64,000 bases of DNA from Marinifilaceae bacterium. Its GTDB lineage: Bacteria > Bacteroidota > Bacteroidia > Bacteroidales > Marinifilaceae. A program made the position numbers and the translations under genes. Location: NCBI GenBank assembly GCA_016936255.1, contig JAFGYE010000078.1, positions 1-64,000 on the forward strand, written 5' to 3'. Of the stretch, positions 18,236-27,228 are shown in pieces. Under the pieces are notes generated by a model, which was given only the letters and a program-made list of their open reading frames with translations, was not told where the DNA came from and did no database searches. Each line of letters opens with the position of its first letter. Within the stretch, counting starts at the first letter, position 1.

Positions 18236-19711
18236 TTATTTTCCCGCCTTTACCCAATTACTGGCAACGCTTTCAAAATGGCCTCTATCCACTGATTTAA
18301 CTGAGTAAAACATCCTATCTCCTTGTTTTGGCATTTCAAATTCCAAAGAAGTTGTAATACAAAATACTCTATTGTTTTTAATTGATTTTCCTGACGACTG
18401 ATATACTACATAGTAAATGGCTCCATCAACAGCATCCCAAGTCAAAACATCTTCCTTAAGTTGTAATTCCGGAGCTTTTAATCCAGCCTCTTGATAATTG
18501 CTGTTTTTTAAATTCAAAGCAGGACTGCAATATACCTCTGTTTGTAAGGCTTCATTAATTCCTAATCGGTTTTCAGTGAAATTTTTTGAACAAAAAAACA
18601 TACTTCCATTCAATCCCTTCAATCGACGATTTAGTTTTATTTGTCGGATAATTTGATCCGCACTCTGCCATGCTTTATTTTTTGAAGCAAAGTCCAAGCG
18701 ATAAGCTCCATGACCTACATAACAAGGCTTACCGCAAGAGTTTTTTCGCCACCATTTCGCAATTATTCTATAATCAGCTGCCTTTTTTCCAATGTGCCAA
18801 TAAATTTGAGGTGTCACATAATCAATCCAATCGTTTTTTAACCACAACAAAACATCAGCATATAAATCATCATAATTGGTTTGACCTGCCTTGGTTCTCG
18901 ATCCGGATTTATCCACATCCTTATTCCGCCAGACTCCAAAAGGAGAAATTCCAAAAGGCATCCATGGCTTAATTGATTTGATGGTATCATTAATTTGCTT
19001 AATCACACAATTCACATTATCTCTCCGCCAATCATCAATTTGGTTCGGATAAAATCCACCACCATTTTGAGCGAAACTTAAGGAATCGGGAAATGGTTTT
19101 CCTGCAATTTTGTATGGATAAAAATAATCGTCAAAATGAATGGCATCAACATCATATCGACGAACCACATCTCCCACTATTTTGGACACGTAATCTCTGG
19201 TTTCCTTCAATCCCGGATTAAAATACTTGTGTTTTCCGTAAGTTAAGAACCATTCCGGATGCAGATTCGTTATGTGCTCCGGATCTGTTTTTGCTTTTTC
19301 ATACAAAAATACCGCCCGGTAAGGATTCATCCATGCATGAAGTTCCATCGCTCTTTTATGACATTCCTCTATTACAAATTGAAGAGGATCGTAAAATGGA
19401 ACAGGAGCAATTCCCTGCTCTCCGCTCAGCCATTGTGACCAAGGCTCGTAAGCTGATTGGTAAAATGCATCCGTAGCTGGTCGAATCTGAAATACAATGG
19501 TATTCATTCCATTCTTTTTGTGCTGATCCAAAAGAGAGATCATTTCTTTCTTTTGCTCATCAACAGAAAGTCCTGCTTTCGATGGCCAGTCAATATTATC
19601 AACTGTAGCTACCCAAACAGCACGCATCTCTCTTTTCGGCGATTTGCTTTTCGCCATTGTACCAAATGCAATCAACAGCAACAACAATCCTATAAATCCT
19701 TTTTTACTCAT
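18236..19711 (-). CDS. GHL10 (DUF187) family glycoside hydrolase, DigH-like
   Basis: The 491-residue protein has a signal peptide (GLLLLLIAFGTMAKS), a GHL10 TIM-barrel (about 25-380; MRAVWVATVDNIDWPS, TIVFQIRPATDAFY, AWMNPYRA, IHFDDYFYPY, VTPQIYWH) and a C-terminal fibronectin-type region (about 400-490). E. coli DigH (YddW), of the same family, cleaves peptide-free (denuded) peptidoglycan glycan strands. That fits this locus and suggests the same job here. The gene starts two bases after the stop of the transglutaminase-fold gene, so the two are co-transcribed from the divergent control region at 21150-21260. Confidence 0.88.
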   Translation of the reverse strand: MSKKGFIGLLLLLIAFGTMAKSKSPKREMRAVWVATVDNIDWPSKAGLSVDEQKKEMISLLDQHKKNGMNTIVFQIRPATDAFYQSAYEPWSQWLSGEQGIAPVPFYDPLQFVIEECHKRAMELHAWMNPYRAVFLYEKAKTDPEHITNLHPEWFLTYGKHKYFNPGLKETRDYVSKIVGDVVRRYDVDAIHFDDYFYPYKIAGKPFPDSLSFAQNGGGFYPNQIDDWRRDNVNCVIKQINDTIKSIKPWMPFGISPFGVWRNKDVDKSGSRTKAGQTNYDDLYADVLLWLKNDWIDYVTPQIYWHIGKKAADYRIIAKWWRKNSCGKPCYVGHGAYRLDFASKNKAWQSADQIIRQIKLNRRLKGLNGSMFFCSKNFTENRLGINEALQTEVYCSPALNLKNSNYQEAGLKAPELQLKEDVLTWDAVDGAIYYVVYQSSGKSIKNNRVFCITTSLEFEMPKQGDRMFYSVKSVDRGHFESVASNWVKAGK

Positions 19712-19713
19712 TT

Positions 19714-21147
19714 CTATTTGTATGTTACTCTCATTTTATAAGTCCAATCACCAAAATAAATGTTCCCACCTTTCCACTCCAATTCACCTCTTTGAAAATC
19801 GACAGGTTCACTTCTTGGCCAGATTTTGGCAGGAAACAAATCCTGCGAGAAATCTTCATTCACAATCAACCGATAAGAATCAATACTCGTTTTGTAAAAG
19901 TTCTTCACCTTATCGTTTTCACTATTCTGCAAACCAAATGACTGATCCAATGGAACCCATCCAATTCCTTCATAATACACTTCGCACCAATCGTGAAGGT
20001 TTACCTCTCCCGGATGCAGCATCCATCCACTTTGCCACTTTACCGGAATTCCGCGATAGCGGGCCATTGTCATAAAAAGGAGTGTCTGCATTCCACAATC
20101 GCCATGCTTGTTATCCAATACATACTCCGGAATGTTTGGCACAATAGAATATTCCAAAGCACTTGCCCAAGGAATATTTAAGTCGATCCAATCGTACAAC
20201 AGACTCACTTGTTTCACTGCCGTTGTCTCATTCCCACAAATTTCATCAGCTAAATTCTTTATCCGCTCAGAAAAAATGATTTGCGGCAATCGTTCGCTTG
20301 TATTTTTCTGATACAATACCGATGTTGTATCATATGCCTTATCATCCATTTTAGCAGGATCATGCATTTGCGCATACGTTTCCGTTCTGAATTTCACAGA
20401 AAATTTTGTTTCCAAACCTGCTTCTGCAATCTGCTCGCAGTAAATACTTCTTTGCGCAAATGAATCCGGAGCTACAATATATTTTTCAGGAAACACGCTC
20501 AATAAGTCTACATTTGTTTGTCTGGCGTTGTATTCTTTAGGATAAGGCATCCAGCAACGAATAAGCTCGCCTGCTGGAACAGCATCAGCTCTTACGCTTA
20601 TTGAATAAATCATTGTGCATTCCACAGGATGAACTAACTCGCCACGTCCTTTACTTTCGTTAATTCGTTGTGAGGAATGATCCAAACAGAAACTCTTTAA
20701 ATAATCAGTTGATTTTCCGCTTATTTTTTCTTTTGTGCTTTTAGCAAATTTATCCAGCCGAAATAAATTGGGAACAGCATTTTTAAAAAACCGTTTCTGT
20801 CCGTTAATCAGTCTGTATTCAAGTACTTTTTCTTTTTCCCATTTTGCCATGTAAATTGTTGTAGAGTCAGAAAAGTAAGGCATTAATCTTTCAAGCACGT
20901 CCGTTTCAGTTAAAGCATACTCTCTCTCGATACGCGACATCATGTCCTTTTGAAACAAAAGATCATTTTTTTGCTTTTCGTTCAAGTTACCATCCAAAAG
21001 TTTCTCCCCAATAATTTCTCCGGCGATCGTAAATTCACCCGTCTCAATTAAAATGGCTAAATTTGCTTTACTTTTATTTGACACATTACAGCCAATAAAC
21101 AGAAAGCAAAAAGCAAGCAAAAAATAATGACTTAAAGAGTTAATCAT
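19714..21147 (-). CDS. transglutaminase-fold lipoprotein
   Basis: This 477-residue protein has a lipoprotein signal (AFCFLFIGC). After an all-alpha N-terminal region (about 25-170) comes a transglutaminase-core domain with an intact Cys-His-Asp triad: KHGDCGMQTLLFMTMAR, LHDWCEVYY and WVPLDQSFG. The fold is that of a cysteine protease or amidase. Because it is co-transcribed with a DigH-like hydrolase inside a peptidoglycan locus, cleavage of a peptide or amide bond in muropeptides is a reasonable guess, but no substrate is shown by sequence. It is the first gene after the divergent promoter shared with namZ. Confidence 0.8.
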   Translation of the reverse strand: MINSLSHYFLLAFCFLFIGCNVSNKSKANLAILIETGEFTIAGEIIGEKLLDGNLNEKQKNDLLFQKDMMSRIEREYALTETDVLERLMPYFSDSTTIYMAKWEKEKVLEYRLINGQKRFFKNAVPNLFRLDKFAKSTKEKISGKSTDYLKSFCLDHSSQRINESKGRGELVHPVECTMIYSISVRADAVPAGELIRCWMPYPKEYNARQTNVDLLSVFPEKYIVAPDSFAQRSIYCEQIAEAGLETKFSVKFRTETYAQMHDPAKMDDKAYDTTSVLYQKNTSERLPQIIFSERIKNLADEICGNETTAVKQVSLLYDWIDLNIPWASALEYSIVPNIPEYVLDNKHGDCGMQTLLFMTMARYRGIPVKWQSGWMLHPGEVNLHDWCEVYYEGIGWVPLDQSFGLQNSENDKVKNFYKTSIDSYRLIVNEDFSQDLFPAKIWPRSEPVDFQRGELEWKGGNIYFGDWTYKMRVTYK

Positions 21148-21165
21148 TTCTCAAGACTTATTAAG

Positions 21166-21183
21166 TTGTCATACATGTTACAA
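21166..21183. promoter_or_regulatory. putative GntR operator (site A)
   Basis: TTGTCATACATGTTACAA has TTGT/ACAA arms around CATACATGTTA. It shares the 12-base core TAACATGTATGA (minus reading) with the sites at 38900 and 39074. It overlaps the -7 box of the leftward promoter and lies upstream of the namZ promoter. Confidence 0.6.
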
Positions 21184-21209
21184 AAATATAAAATTTATTA
21201 GTTTTGCAA
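21181..21209 (-). promoter_or_regulatory. promoter of the transglutaminase-fold/GHL10 operon
   Basis: On the minus strand TTG is followed after 18 nt by TATTTTTG. The putative operator at 21166-21183 overlaps the -7 box and the start point, a position expected for repression. Confidence 0.6.
21199..21206 (+). promoter_or_regulatory. namZ promoter -7 box
   Basis: TAGTTTTG matches TAnnTTTG and lies 59 bp before the namZ start. No clear -33 TTTG is seen at 19-20 bp, which suggests a regulated promoter. Confidence 0.45.
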
Positions 21210-21264
21210 TAGAATTATCAAGAAAACAAGTATCAAAATTGTAAAAACTTAAAAAACAGTCATC

Positions 21265-22539
21265 ATGATTAATAACAACACATTGCGTATCCATGCTGAG
21301 ATAGTATGTTTCCTTCTTCTAATTTGCTTCCATGTATTACTTTTTTCAAATCCAATTCTTGCTCAAAAAGTAGATACAGGCATAGATGTACTACAAAAAA
21401 CCAACTATTCTATTCTTAAGGGAAAAAGGATTGGAATCATCACCAATCCTACGGGAGTAAATCAAAATTTGGAATCAACAATAGATCTTCTTCATGCATG
21501 CAGCGATGTGGATGTTAAAATTCTATTTAGCCCTGAACATGGAATACGAGGAGATTATGCTGCCGGTGAAAAAGTAGCAACCTACACCGATAAAAAAACA
21601 GGCATTCAAGTCTGTTCACTATATGGCAAGCAACAAAAACCAAATGCCAAAACGCTAAAAGATCTGGATGCTATTGTATATGATATTCAAGATATTGGTG
21701 TGCGATCCTATACATACATTAGCAGCATGGGATTACTAATGGAGGCTTGTGCCGAAAATAATGTGGAATTTATCGTATTGGATCGACCAAATCCTTTTGG
21801 AGGAATAAAAGTGGAAGGCGGGCTTGTTGAAAATGATCAGATTTCTTTTGTGAGCCAATTCCCGATCCCGTATGTGTACGGACTAACTTGTGGCGAACTG
21901 GCCAGATATTTAAATGAAGAAGGCTTATTAAAGGAAGGTATGAAGTGCAAATTACAAGTTGTGGAAATGGAAGGATGGAAACGAAACATGACTTTTCCAG
22001 AAACCAACTTGCCTTGGGTACCAACTTCTCCTCACATTCCAAACTCAATGAGCGCAATTTACTATGCTGCTTCGGGCATACTTGGAGAATTGTATACCAT
22101 TTCGATTGGTGTCGGCTACACTCAACCATTTGAATTATTTGCTGCCGAATGGATCGATGCTTCTGATTTAGCGGAAAATTTAAATAATTTGCATATCCCA
22201 GGTGTTCTTTTTCGACCTGTGCACTATAAACCATACTACTCTGTTGGGAAAGGCCTTATGCTTCATGGAGTTCAATTGCATTTTACAAACATTCAACAAG
22301 CACCAATCTCCCTCATTCAATTCTATGTTATGCAGGAATGTCACAAATTGTATCCTAATAAAAATCCCTTTAAACTATGCGAAGCATCACGCTTAAGCAT
22401 GTTCGACAAAGTATGCGGCAGTAAAGAAATCAGAATGAGATTTACCAAAAATTTTCTGGTAAGTGACATCGAAGAACTTTGGTCTGCCCCCAGAGAATCA
22501 TTTTTGGAAAAATCGAAGAAATACTATTTATACAATTAA
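21265..22539 (+). CDS. namZ: exo-beta-N-acetylmuramidase NamZ (GH171, DUF1343)
   Basis: NamZ releases terminal MurNAc from the non-reducing end of peptidoglycan glycans; the family was founded on Bacillus subtilis NamZ and includes Tannerella proteins. The 424-residue protein has a signal peptide (CFLLLICFHVLLFSNPILAQ) and the DUF1343 core: IGIITNPTGVN, LFSPEHGIRG, YDIQDIGVRSYTYISSM, VLDRPNPFGG and ETNLPWVPTSPHIP. It would supply free MurNAc for MurK and MurQ, encoded 18 kb away. It is transcribed divergently from the transglutaminase-fold operon through a control region holding operator site A. Confidence 0.93.
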   Translation: MINNNTLRIHAEIVCFLLLICFHVLLFSNPILAQKVDTGIDVLQKTNYSILKGKRIGIITNPTGVNQNLESTIDLLHACSDVDVKILFSPEHGIRGDYAAGEKVATYTDKKTGIQVCSLYGKQQKPNAKTLKDLDAIVYDIQDIGVRSYTYISSMGLLMEACAENNVEFIVLDRPNPFGGIKVEGGLVENDQISFVSQFPIPYVYGLTCGELARYLNEEGLLKEGMKCKLQVVEMEGWKRNMTFPETNLPWVPTSPHIPNSMSAIYYAASGILGELYTISIGVGYTQPFELFAAEWIDASDLAENLNNLHIPGVLFRPVHYKPYYSVGKGLMLHGVQLHFTNIQQAPISLIQFYVMQECHKLYPNKNPFKLCEASRLSMFDKVCGSKEIRMRFTKNFLVSDIEELWSAPRESFLEKSKKYYLYN

Positions 22540-22795
22540 GGGGATGGAACAAAATTCAAATCATTATTTCCCCATCGTTTCATAAGCTAAATTCGTAAAA
22601 TGATTACATTTGCAAACTATAACTCTTTGTATCTTAATAAAAATACTCCCCCTCAGTGAATATCTTTACTTTGAGTTAACTACGAAATACAAATTTCTAC
22701 AGTTAAACATGAGTGTCAAATTGCTGATTGACTGGTTAACAAAAAGGATTCAGAGTTGTCAATTATCAAATTAGTGTCATTTTAATACAAAAACT
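22540..22795. other. intergenic region before the thrE-like pair
   Basis: This 256-bp gap holds one good TAnnTTTG box (22605-22612) and no open frame of note. No copy of the locus operator was seen. Confidence 0.5.
22605..22612 (+). promoter_or_regulatory. promoter -7 box for the thrE-like pair
   Basis: TACATTTG matches TAnnTTTG. The implied leader is about 180 nt, so another promoter closer to the gene cannot be excluded. Confidence 0.35.
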
Positions 22796-23566
22796 ATGGT
22801 TTTATCCGAGAAAGATAAAATTAATGAGTTGTGTAAAATTTTGCTTGAGGTTGGAGCTTTATTGATGGAGACCGGAGCAAATACTTTTAGAATTCGGGTT
22901 ACAATAACACGAATAGCCACAGCATTTGGATACCATGCCGAATTATTAATTACCCATCGCGCATTAATGTTAACTATATACAACGAAGAATCAAATCAAT
23001 TCTTTAGCCGTCTGATGCAGACATCTGGTCACCATGTCAATTTTAAAATTGTGAGCGGACTCAGCAGAATGAGTTGGCACATTGCAGAGGAAAATTGGAA
23101 TTTAGACATGGTTCGTAACGAAATAGACCGGTTAAAAACAGTATCTCATTATCCGCGAATTGTAACCTTACTAATGGTCGCTTTGGCTGGAGCCTCATTC
23201 TGCCGCATTTTTGGCGGAGAAAGCATCGAAATGTTGATTGCATTTGCAGCAACCTTTTTTGGCTTATTTGTAAGACAGGAAGCCGCAAAAAGAAAATTCA
23301 ATCCGTATTTATGTATTTTCTCAGCCGCTTTTGTATCCTCGGTTATTTCGGGAGCGACTGTTTATTTAAACATTGGCAATAACCCTGAATATGCTTTTGC
23401 CACCTCTGTTTTGTATCTGATTCCTGGAATTCCATTTATCAATTCTCTTCTGGATCTTCTGGATGGAAATATTATAAACGGTGTGGTGAGAGGAATAAAT
23501 GGATTAACCATCGCTCTTTCAATTGCTTTGGGCTTATTAGGAGCAATACTTATTTATAACATTTAA
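22796..23566 (+). CDS. threonine/serine exporter ThrE family, N-terminal domain subunit (DUF1212)
   Basis: This 256-residue protein carries the ThrE-type N-terminal domain (GALLMETGANTFRIRVTITRIA, near residue 20) and about five membrane helices from residue 120 on. In Corynebacterium ThrE is one long chain; here the two halves are separate genes, three bases apart, a common split form. ThrE exports threonine and serine, using the proton gradient. Within this locus it might discharge amino acids released from muropeptides, but it lacks the locus operator and may be an unrelated resident. Confidence 0.85.
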   Translation: MVLSEKDKINELCKILLEVGALLMETGANTFRIRVTITRIATAFGYHAELLITHRALMLTIYNEESNQFFSRLMQTSGHHVNFKIVSGLSRMSWHIAEENWNLDMVRNEIDRLKTVSHYPRIVTLLMVALAGASFCRIFGGESIEMLIAFAATFFGLFVRQEAAKRKFNPYLCIFSAAFVSSVISGATVYLNIGNNPEYAFATSVLYLIPGIPFINSLLDLLDGNIINGVVRGINGLTIALSIALGLLGAILIYNI

Positions 23567-23569
23567 AAT

Positions 23570-24094
23570 ATGGAGTGGATTCTTTTATTTGAAACATGGA
23601 TTTGGCTGGGGGTTGCTGCTTGTGGTTTTGCAATACTCTTTAATGTTCCACCCCGAACATTATGGGTAATCTTCATCATGGGTGCTCTGGGTGGAATACT
23701 AAAGCTAATCTGTTTAAAACTAGGAACAAACATCATTCTCAGCTCACTTATGGGCGCTTTACTAATTGGATATTTAAGCGTTAGAGCGGCTCACTTTAGA
23801 CATTCACCCCCCTTCGTTTTTGCTATTCCTGCGGTTATCCCAATGGTTCCTGGTGCATTTACGTATCGCATGATGCTGGGAATTATCCATTTAACCGGAG
23901 AAAATGATCATGCTGTTTTTCTGCAGTTGTTACAAGAAACTGTTGATAATGGATTGAAAGCCTTTTTTGTGTTATCGGCACTTTCACTGGGCGTTTCGGC
24001 TCCCATGTTACTCAGTCGAAACAAATCAATAAAAGAAACTAAACCAAACAAATTTCTAAATAAATTATTTGACTCAAAAAAAGCTTCGGATTAA
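23570..24094 (+). CDS. threonine/serine exporter ThrE family, small membrane subunit (ThrE_2)
   Basis: This 174-residue membrane protein of about four to five helices has the family motifs FAIPAVIPMVPGAFTYRMM and a preceding GALLIGYLSVRAAH segment. It is the partner half of the split ThrE exporter encoded three bases upstream. Its stop codon lies within the loop of the terminator hairpin that also serves the convergent NagX-like gene. Confidence 0.85.
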   Translation: MEWILLFETWIWLGVAACGFAILFNVPPRTLWVIFIMGALGGILKLICLKLGTNIILSSLMGALLIGYLSVRAAHFRHSPPFVFAIPAVIPMVPGAFTYRMMLGIIHLTGENDHAVFLQLLQETVDNGLKAFFVLSALSLGVSAPMLLSRNKSIKETKPNKFLNKLFDSKKASD

Positions 24095-24107
24095 ATCCGA
24101 AGCTTTT
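24079..24107. terminator. bidirectional terminator containing the thrE_2 stop codon
   Basis: AAAAGCTTCGGA pairs with TCCGAAGCTTTT around a 5-base loop. The TAA stop (24092-24094) is in the loop, so coding sequence forms the left arm. T-rich runs flank it on both strands. Confidence 0.85.
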
Positions 24108-24110
24108 CTT

Positions 24111-25220
24111 TTATATTTTAATAAAAATTTTCCGACGATAGAGAAACAGCACGATGAGCCAATAGACAACGATATGTGCCAGAGCAAAAAACAAAGATCC
24201 ATTCATATCTCCTGCCCAGGATGCAAATGCATTTTTATACAACCAGACATATCCGGTTGTTGAATTTCCTGCCTGATCTGAAAAATGAACCAGATATATA
24301 ATCACTCTTACCCAAACTCCTGAAAGAACATAAATAAACAAAGGATTCATTCCGAAAACCAAAAATGGATGAGCCCATTTTTTGTACTCCAAAATATCGA
24401 TCAGGTAAATCATTACAGCTAAAACCAAAAGTGCCAAGCCTGCTGTATAAATCACATAAGAACTAGACCAGATTGGTTTATTAATAGGGAATCCCAAGTT
24501 CCAGATTAAACCAGCAATCACACCTAAAGAGCCAAACATCAATAACTTCGCAACCAATTTTTTACGCTCGGTTGATGCAATTAAAAATCCTGAAAGATAT
24601 CCGAGGATTACTGTAGCGATTGCAGGAAGAGTGCTAAACAATCCTTCCGGATCAAAAGTTACGCCAAACCCTTTGTACATATGGTTCGCTCCAAGAATCA
24701 TGGCATCGAAAGCCATTGTGGGATTTCCTTCTAAACTATACGGATCATCACCGCCAAGGAAAAAAATCAATCCCCAGTATGCCAGAAGAATAGCCAATGT
24801 AACAAATACCAAACGAAGCTTACTCAGCAACAAACAAAGCAAACTACCTATTCCATAGGCCAAAGCAATCCGCTGTAAAACACCCATTATCCGGAAATTT
24901 TCCCATTCAACCTGAACAAATGGAAACGCATTTAACAACAAACCGATCCCAAAAATGATTACAGTCCGCTTCAGAATCTTCCTGCCTGCTTCGGGACTTA
25001 ATTTATGATCAAATTTTCCGAAAGCAAACCACATAGCAACACCAACAGCAAATAGAAAGAAAGGAAATACCAAATCGGTTGGTGTACAGCCATGCCACTT
25101 TGAATGCAGCAATGGAGCATAAACATGTCCCCAACTCCCAGGAGTATTTACAGTAATCATGGCAGCAATGGTTAATCCCCGAAAGGCATCCAAAGCCATT
25201 AAACGTTCCGTTTTTTTCAT
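24111..25220 (-). CDS. NagX/HGSNAT-like membrane acyltransferase family protein (DUF5009)
   Basis: This is a 10-11 helix membrane protein. It has the family signature RLMALDAFRGLTIAAMITVN at the start, PTDLVFPFFLFAVGVAM, and the C-terminal FGMNPLFIYVLSG. The family includes human heparan-alpha-glucosaminide N-acetyltransferase and bacterial NagX, linked with GlcNAc uptake or modification. The start at MKKTERLMALD is preferred: a longer frame would overlap the SGNH gene by 56 bp, whereas this start leaves 13 bp. It is the last gene of the long leftward muropeptide operon. Its exact role there (inner-membrane sugar transfer or acetylation) is inferred. Confidence 0.85.
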   Translation of the reverse strand: MKKTERLMALDAFRGLTIAAMITVNTPGSWGHVYAPLLHSKWHGCTPTDLVFPFFLFAVGVAMWFAFGKFDHKLSPEAGRKILKRTVIIFGIGLLLNAFPFVQVEWENFRIMGVLQRIALAYGIGSLLCLLLSKLRLVFVTLAILLAYWGLIFFLGGDDPYSLEGNPTMAFDAMILGANHMYKGFGVTFDPEGLFSTLPAIATVILGYLSGFLIASTERKKLVAKLLMFGSLGVIAGLIWNLGFPINKPIWSSSYVIYTAGLALLVLAVMIYLIDILEYKKWAHPFLVFGMNPLFIYVLSGVWVRVIIYLVHFSDQAGNSTTGYVWLYKNAFASWAGDMNGSLFFALAHIVVYWLIVLFLYRRKIFIKI

Positions 25221-25233
25221 CTTTTTAAGATTT

Positions 25234-25764
25234 TTAAATGAGATTTTCAGATTGCAAACAATTCTGCCATATTCTGTAACCTGCTTCATTCAAATGCAAA
25301 CCATCATTGGTATAATCTTTTATCAGTTGGGATTTATAGGTTGAAAAAGCCGTGTACAAATCCACGAAAGTTATCTTCTCTTTATCACACAAATCTCTTA
25401 AATGATAATTGACCTCCAGAATTTTCATTCCATCAAAATTGGCACTCTTAAACATCGTATCATTAGTAGGCAAAAGACTTTGAACGATCAATTCAATGTC
25501 CTTATGCTCCTTCATTATTGAAAATATTTTTTGATAATTCGTAAGAATCTTTTCAGAACTTAAACCTTCACCCAGATCGTTAATTCCCATCATCAAAAAA
25601 ATCTTTTTAGGCTTCTTGAACAAAACCTCATCCAATCGAAATAGGATTTCATCAGACCGCTCTCCTGATATTCCAAAATTGGAGATTTCATAAGCAGGAA
25701 AATATTCTTCCCAGCATCCTCCTTCGGTTAAGCTATCTCCCAAAAACGCAATTCTATTTTTCAT
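25234..25764 (-). CDS. SGNH/GDSL hydrolase
   Basis: This 176-residue protein has the four SGNH blocks: FLGDSLTEGG (Ser nucleophile), ISGERS (Gly), MMGINDLGEG (Asn) and NDGLHLNEAGY (Asp and His). There is no signal peptide, so it is cytoplasmic. The start MKNRIAFLGDS is preceded by AGGAAA, a recognisable ribosome site, and overlaps the end of the AmpG gene by 11 bp. SGNH enzymes are esterases or deacylases; removal of O-acetyl groups from imported GlcNAc or MurNAc is a plausible role between AmpG and NagX but is not proved by sequence. Confidence 0.85.
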   Translation of the reverse strand: MKNRIAFLGDSLTEGGCWEEYFPAYEISNFGISGERSDEILFRLDEVLFKKPKKIFLMMGINDLGEGLSSEKILTNYQKIFSIMKEHKDIELIVQSLLPTNDTMFKSANFDGMKILEVNYHLRDLCDKEKITFVDLYTAFSTYKSQLIKDYTNDGLHLNEAGYRIWQNCLQSENLI

Positions 25765-27061
25765 TGTTTCCTGTTTTAATACCAAATTTTGGATCTATAT
25801 CAATCAATCTCACCATTATAAAACTTGGAATGGTACAAATCATCACCCAAATAAAGAAGTGCTGATAACCCAACAACTCCTGCAGCCAACCGGAAATCAT
25901 TCCTGGCAACATCATTCCCAAAGCCATTAAACCGGTGCAAAATGCAAAATGAGCCGTTTTGTGTTTTCCTTCGGATACGTATATCTGATAAAGCATGTAA
26001 GCTGTAAAACCAAAACCGTAACCAAATTGCTCAACTGCCACCGAGGCACAAATCAAAAAGAAAGATTCGGGCAACGCAAAAGAAAGGTAAACATACACCA
26101 GGTTTGGCAGATTAATGGCAATCACCATCGGCCAAAACCAGTATTTCAATCCGTTTTTTGAAGCCAGATAACCTCCCAGCAAACCTCCCAGAGTTAAGAA
26201 AATTATTCCTATGGTTCCATAAACCAATCCAACATCGCTTGTAGTTAAACCCAATCCGCCCACCTCTTTAGGATCAAGAAGAAAAGGAGATGCCATTTTC
26301 ACCAATTGTGATTCGCCCAAACGATACACCAAAAGCAATCCTACGATTTTCCAGATATCCTTTTTCATAAAAAAGGTTCTAAAGGTCTCGGCAAAATCAG
26401 CAAATACACCTGAAATGCTTTGTACTTCCCGGTCTTCATCTTCTTGTGGATATGGAAGTGCAAACTTGTGGTAAACACAAAACAACAAGAATCCGGCAGC
26501 CAAAATATAAAAGGTTAGCGACCATGCCAATGGAATGTTATTTTCGCTATTCCCGAACAGTTTCGTGGTCTCAAAATAACCCGCCAGGATAATTAAAAGT
26601 CCTTGTCCGGTAATCATCGCCAGGCGGTAAAATGTACTTCTGATTCCAATAAAATAGGCCTGCTTATTGGAATCCATTCCATACATATAAAATCCATCAG
26701 CAGCAATATCGTGAGTTGCCGAACTAAAAGCCAACAACCAGAAAAAGGCCAATGTTGACTGAAAAAAGAATGTGGTAGGAACAGTAAACGCAACACCCGC
26801 CATACCAGCACCAATCAACAATTGCATACTAACAATCCACCAGCGTTTACTTTTTACGATATCCACAATCGGACTCCAAAAAGGTTTAATTACCCAAGGC
26901 AAATACAACCAGGAAGTATACAAGGCAATATCGGTATTCGAAATACCCAGCTTTTTGTACATGATTACAGCAACGGTCATCACCACAACGTAAGGAACAC
27001 CTTCTGCAAAATAAAGAGATGGAATCCACGCCCATGGTGAACGGTTTTTTGTTTTTGACAT
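25754..27061 (-). CDS. AmpG-like MFS muropeptide permease
   Basis: This 435-residue, 12-helix MFS transporter resembles AmpG in SLYFAEGVPYVVVMTVAVIM (helix 1), SWLYLPWVIKPFWSPIVDIV (helices 2-3) and the loop SSATHDIAADGFYM. AmpG imports GlcNAc-anhydroMurNAc and its peptides into the cytoplasm. Its place in an operon with SpoIID, amidase and NagB-type genes supports a muropeptide or disaccharide substrate. It overlaps the SGNH gene. The 167-bp region upstream (27062-27228) holds short degenerate repeats and no recognisable promoter. Confidence 0.85.
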   Translation of the reverse strand: MSKTKNRSPWAWIPSLYFAEGVPYVVVMTVAVIMYKKLGISNTDIALYTSWLYLPWVIKPFWSPIVDIVKSKRWWIVSMQLLIGAGMAGVAFTVPTTFFFQSTLAFFWLLAFSSATHDIAADGFYMYGMDSNKQAYFIGIRSTFYRLAMITGQGLLIILAGYFETTKLFGNSENNIPLAWSLTFYILAAGFLLFCVYHKFALPYPQEDEDREVQSISGVFADFAETFRTFFMKKDIWKIVGLLLVYRLGESQLVKMASPFLLDPKEVGGLGLTTSDVGLVYGTIGIIFLTLGGLLGGYLASKNGLKYWFWPMVIAINLPNLVYVYLSFALPESFFLICASVAVEQFGYGFGFTAYMLYQIYVSEGKHKTAHFAFCTGLMALGMMLPGMISGWLQELLGYQHFFIWVMICTIPSFIMVRLIDIDPKFGIKTGNNEK

Positions 27062-27071
27062 TCTTTCTTTG

Positions 27072-27177
27072 TTTAGATTTGAGAACTGAGATTATTTACT
27101 GCTTCAAAAAATACCGATTCACGTATCTTATTTTTCTTAGATTTGAGATGTTAGATATGAGGCTATTTACAGCATTC
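27072..27177. repeat. two copies of a TTAGATTTGAGA-type intergenic repeat
   Basis: The copies at about 27072-27105 and 27137-27177 share TTAGATTTGAGA, then ATTTACtGC or ATTTACAGC followed by TTCAAAAA. A reverse-oriented remnant (CTCACATTTTAAATCTCACATC) lies at about 27198-27220. A third copy is at 28560. Confidence 0.55.
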
Positions 27178-27228
27178 AAAAAAAAGAATACCTCACTTTT
27201 TCTCACATTTTAAATCTCACATCTATAA

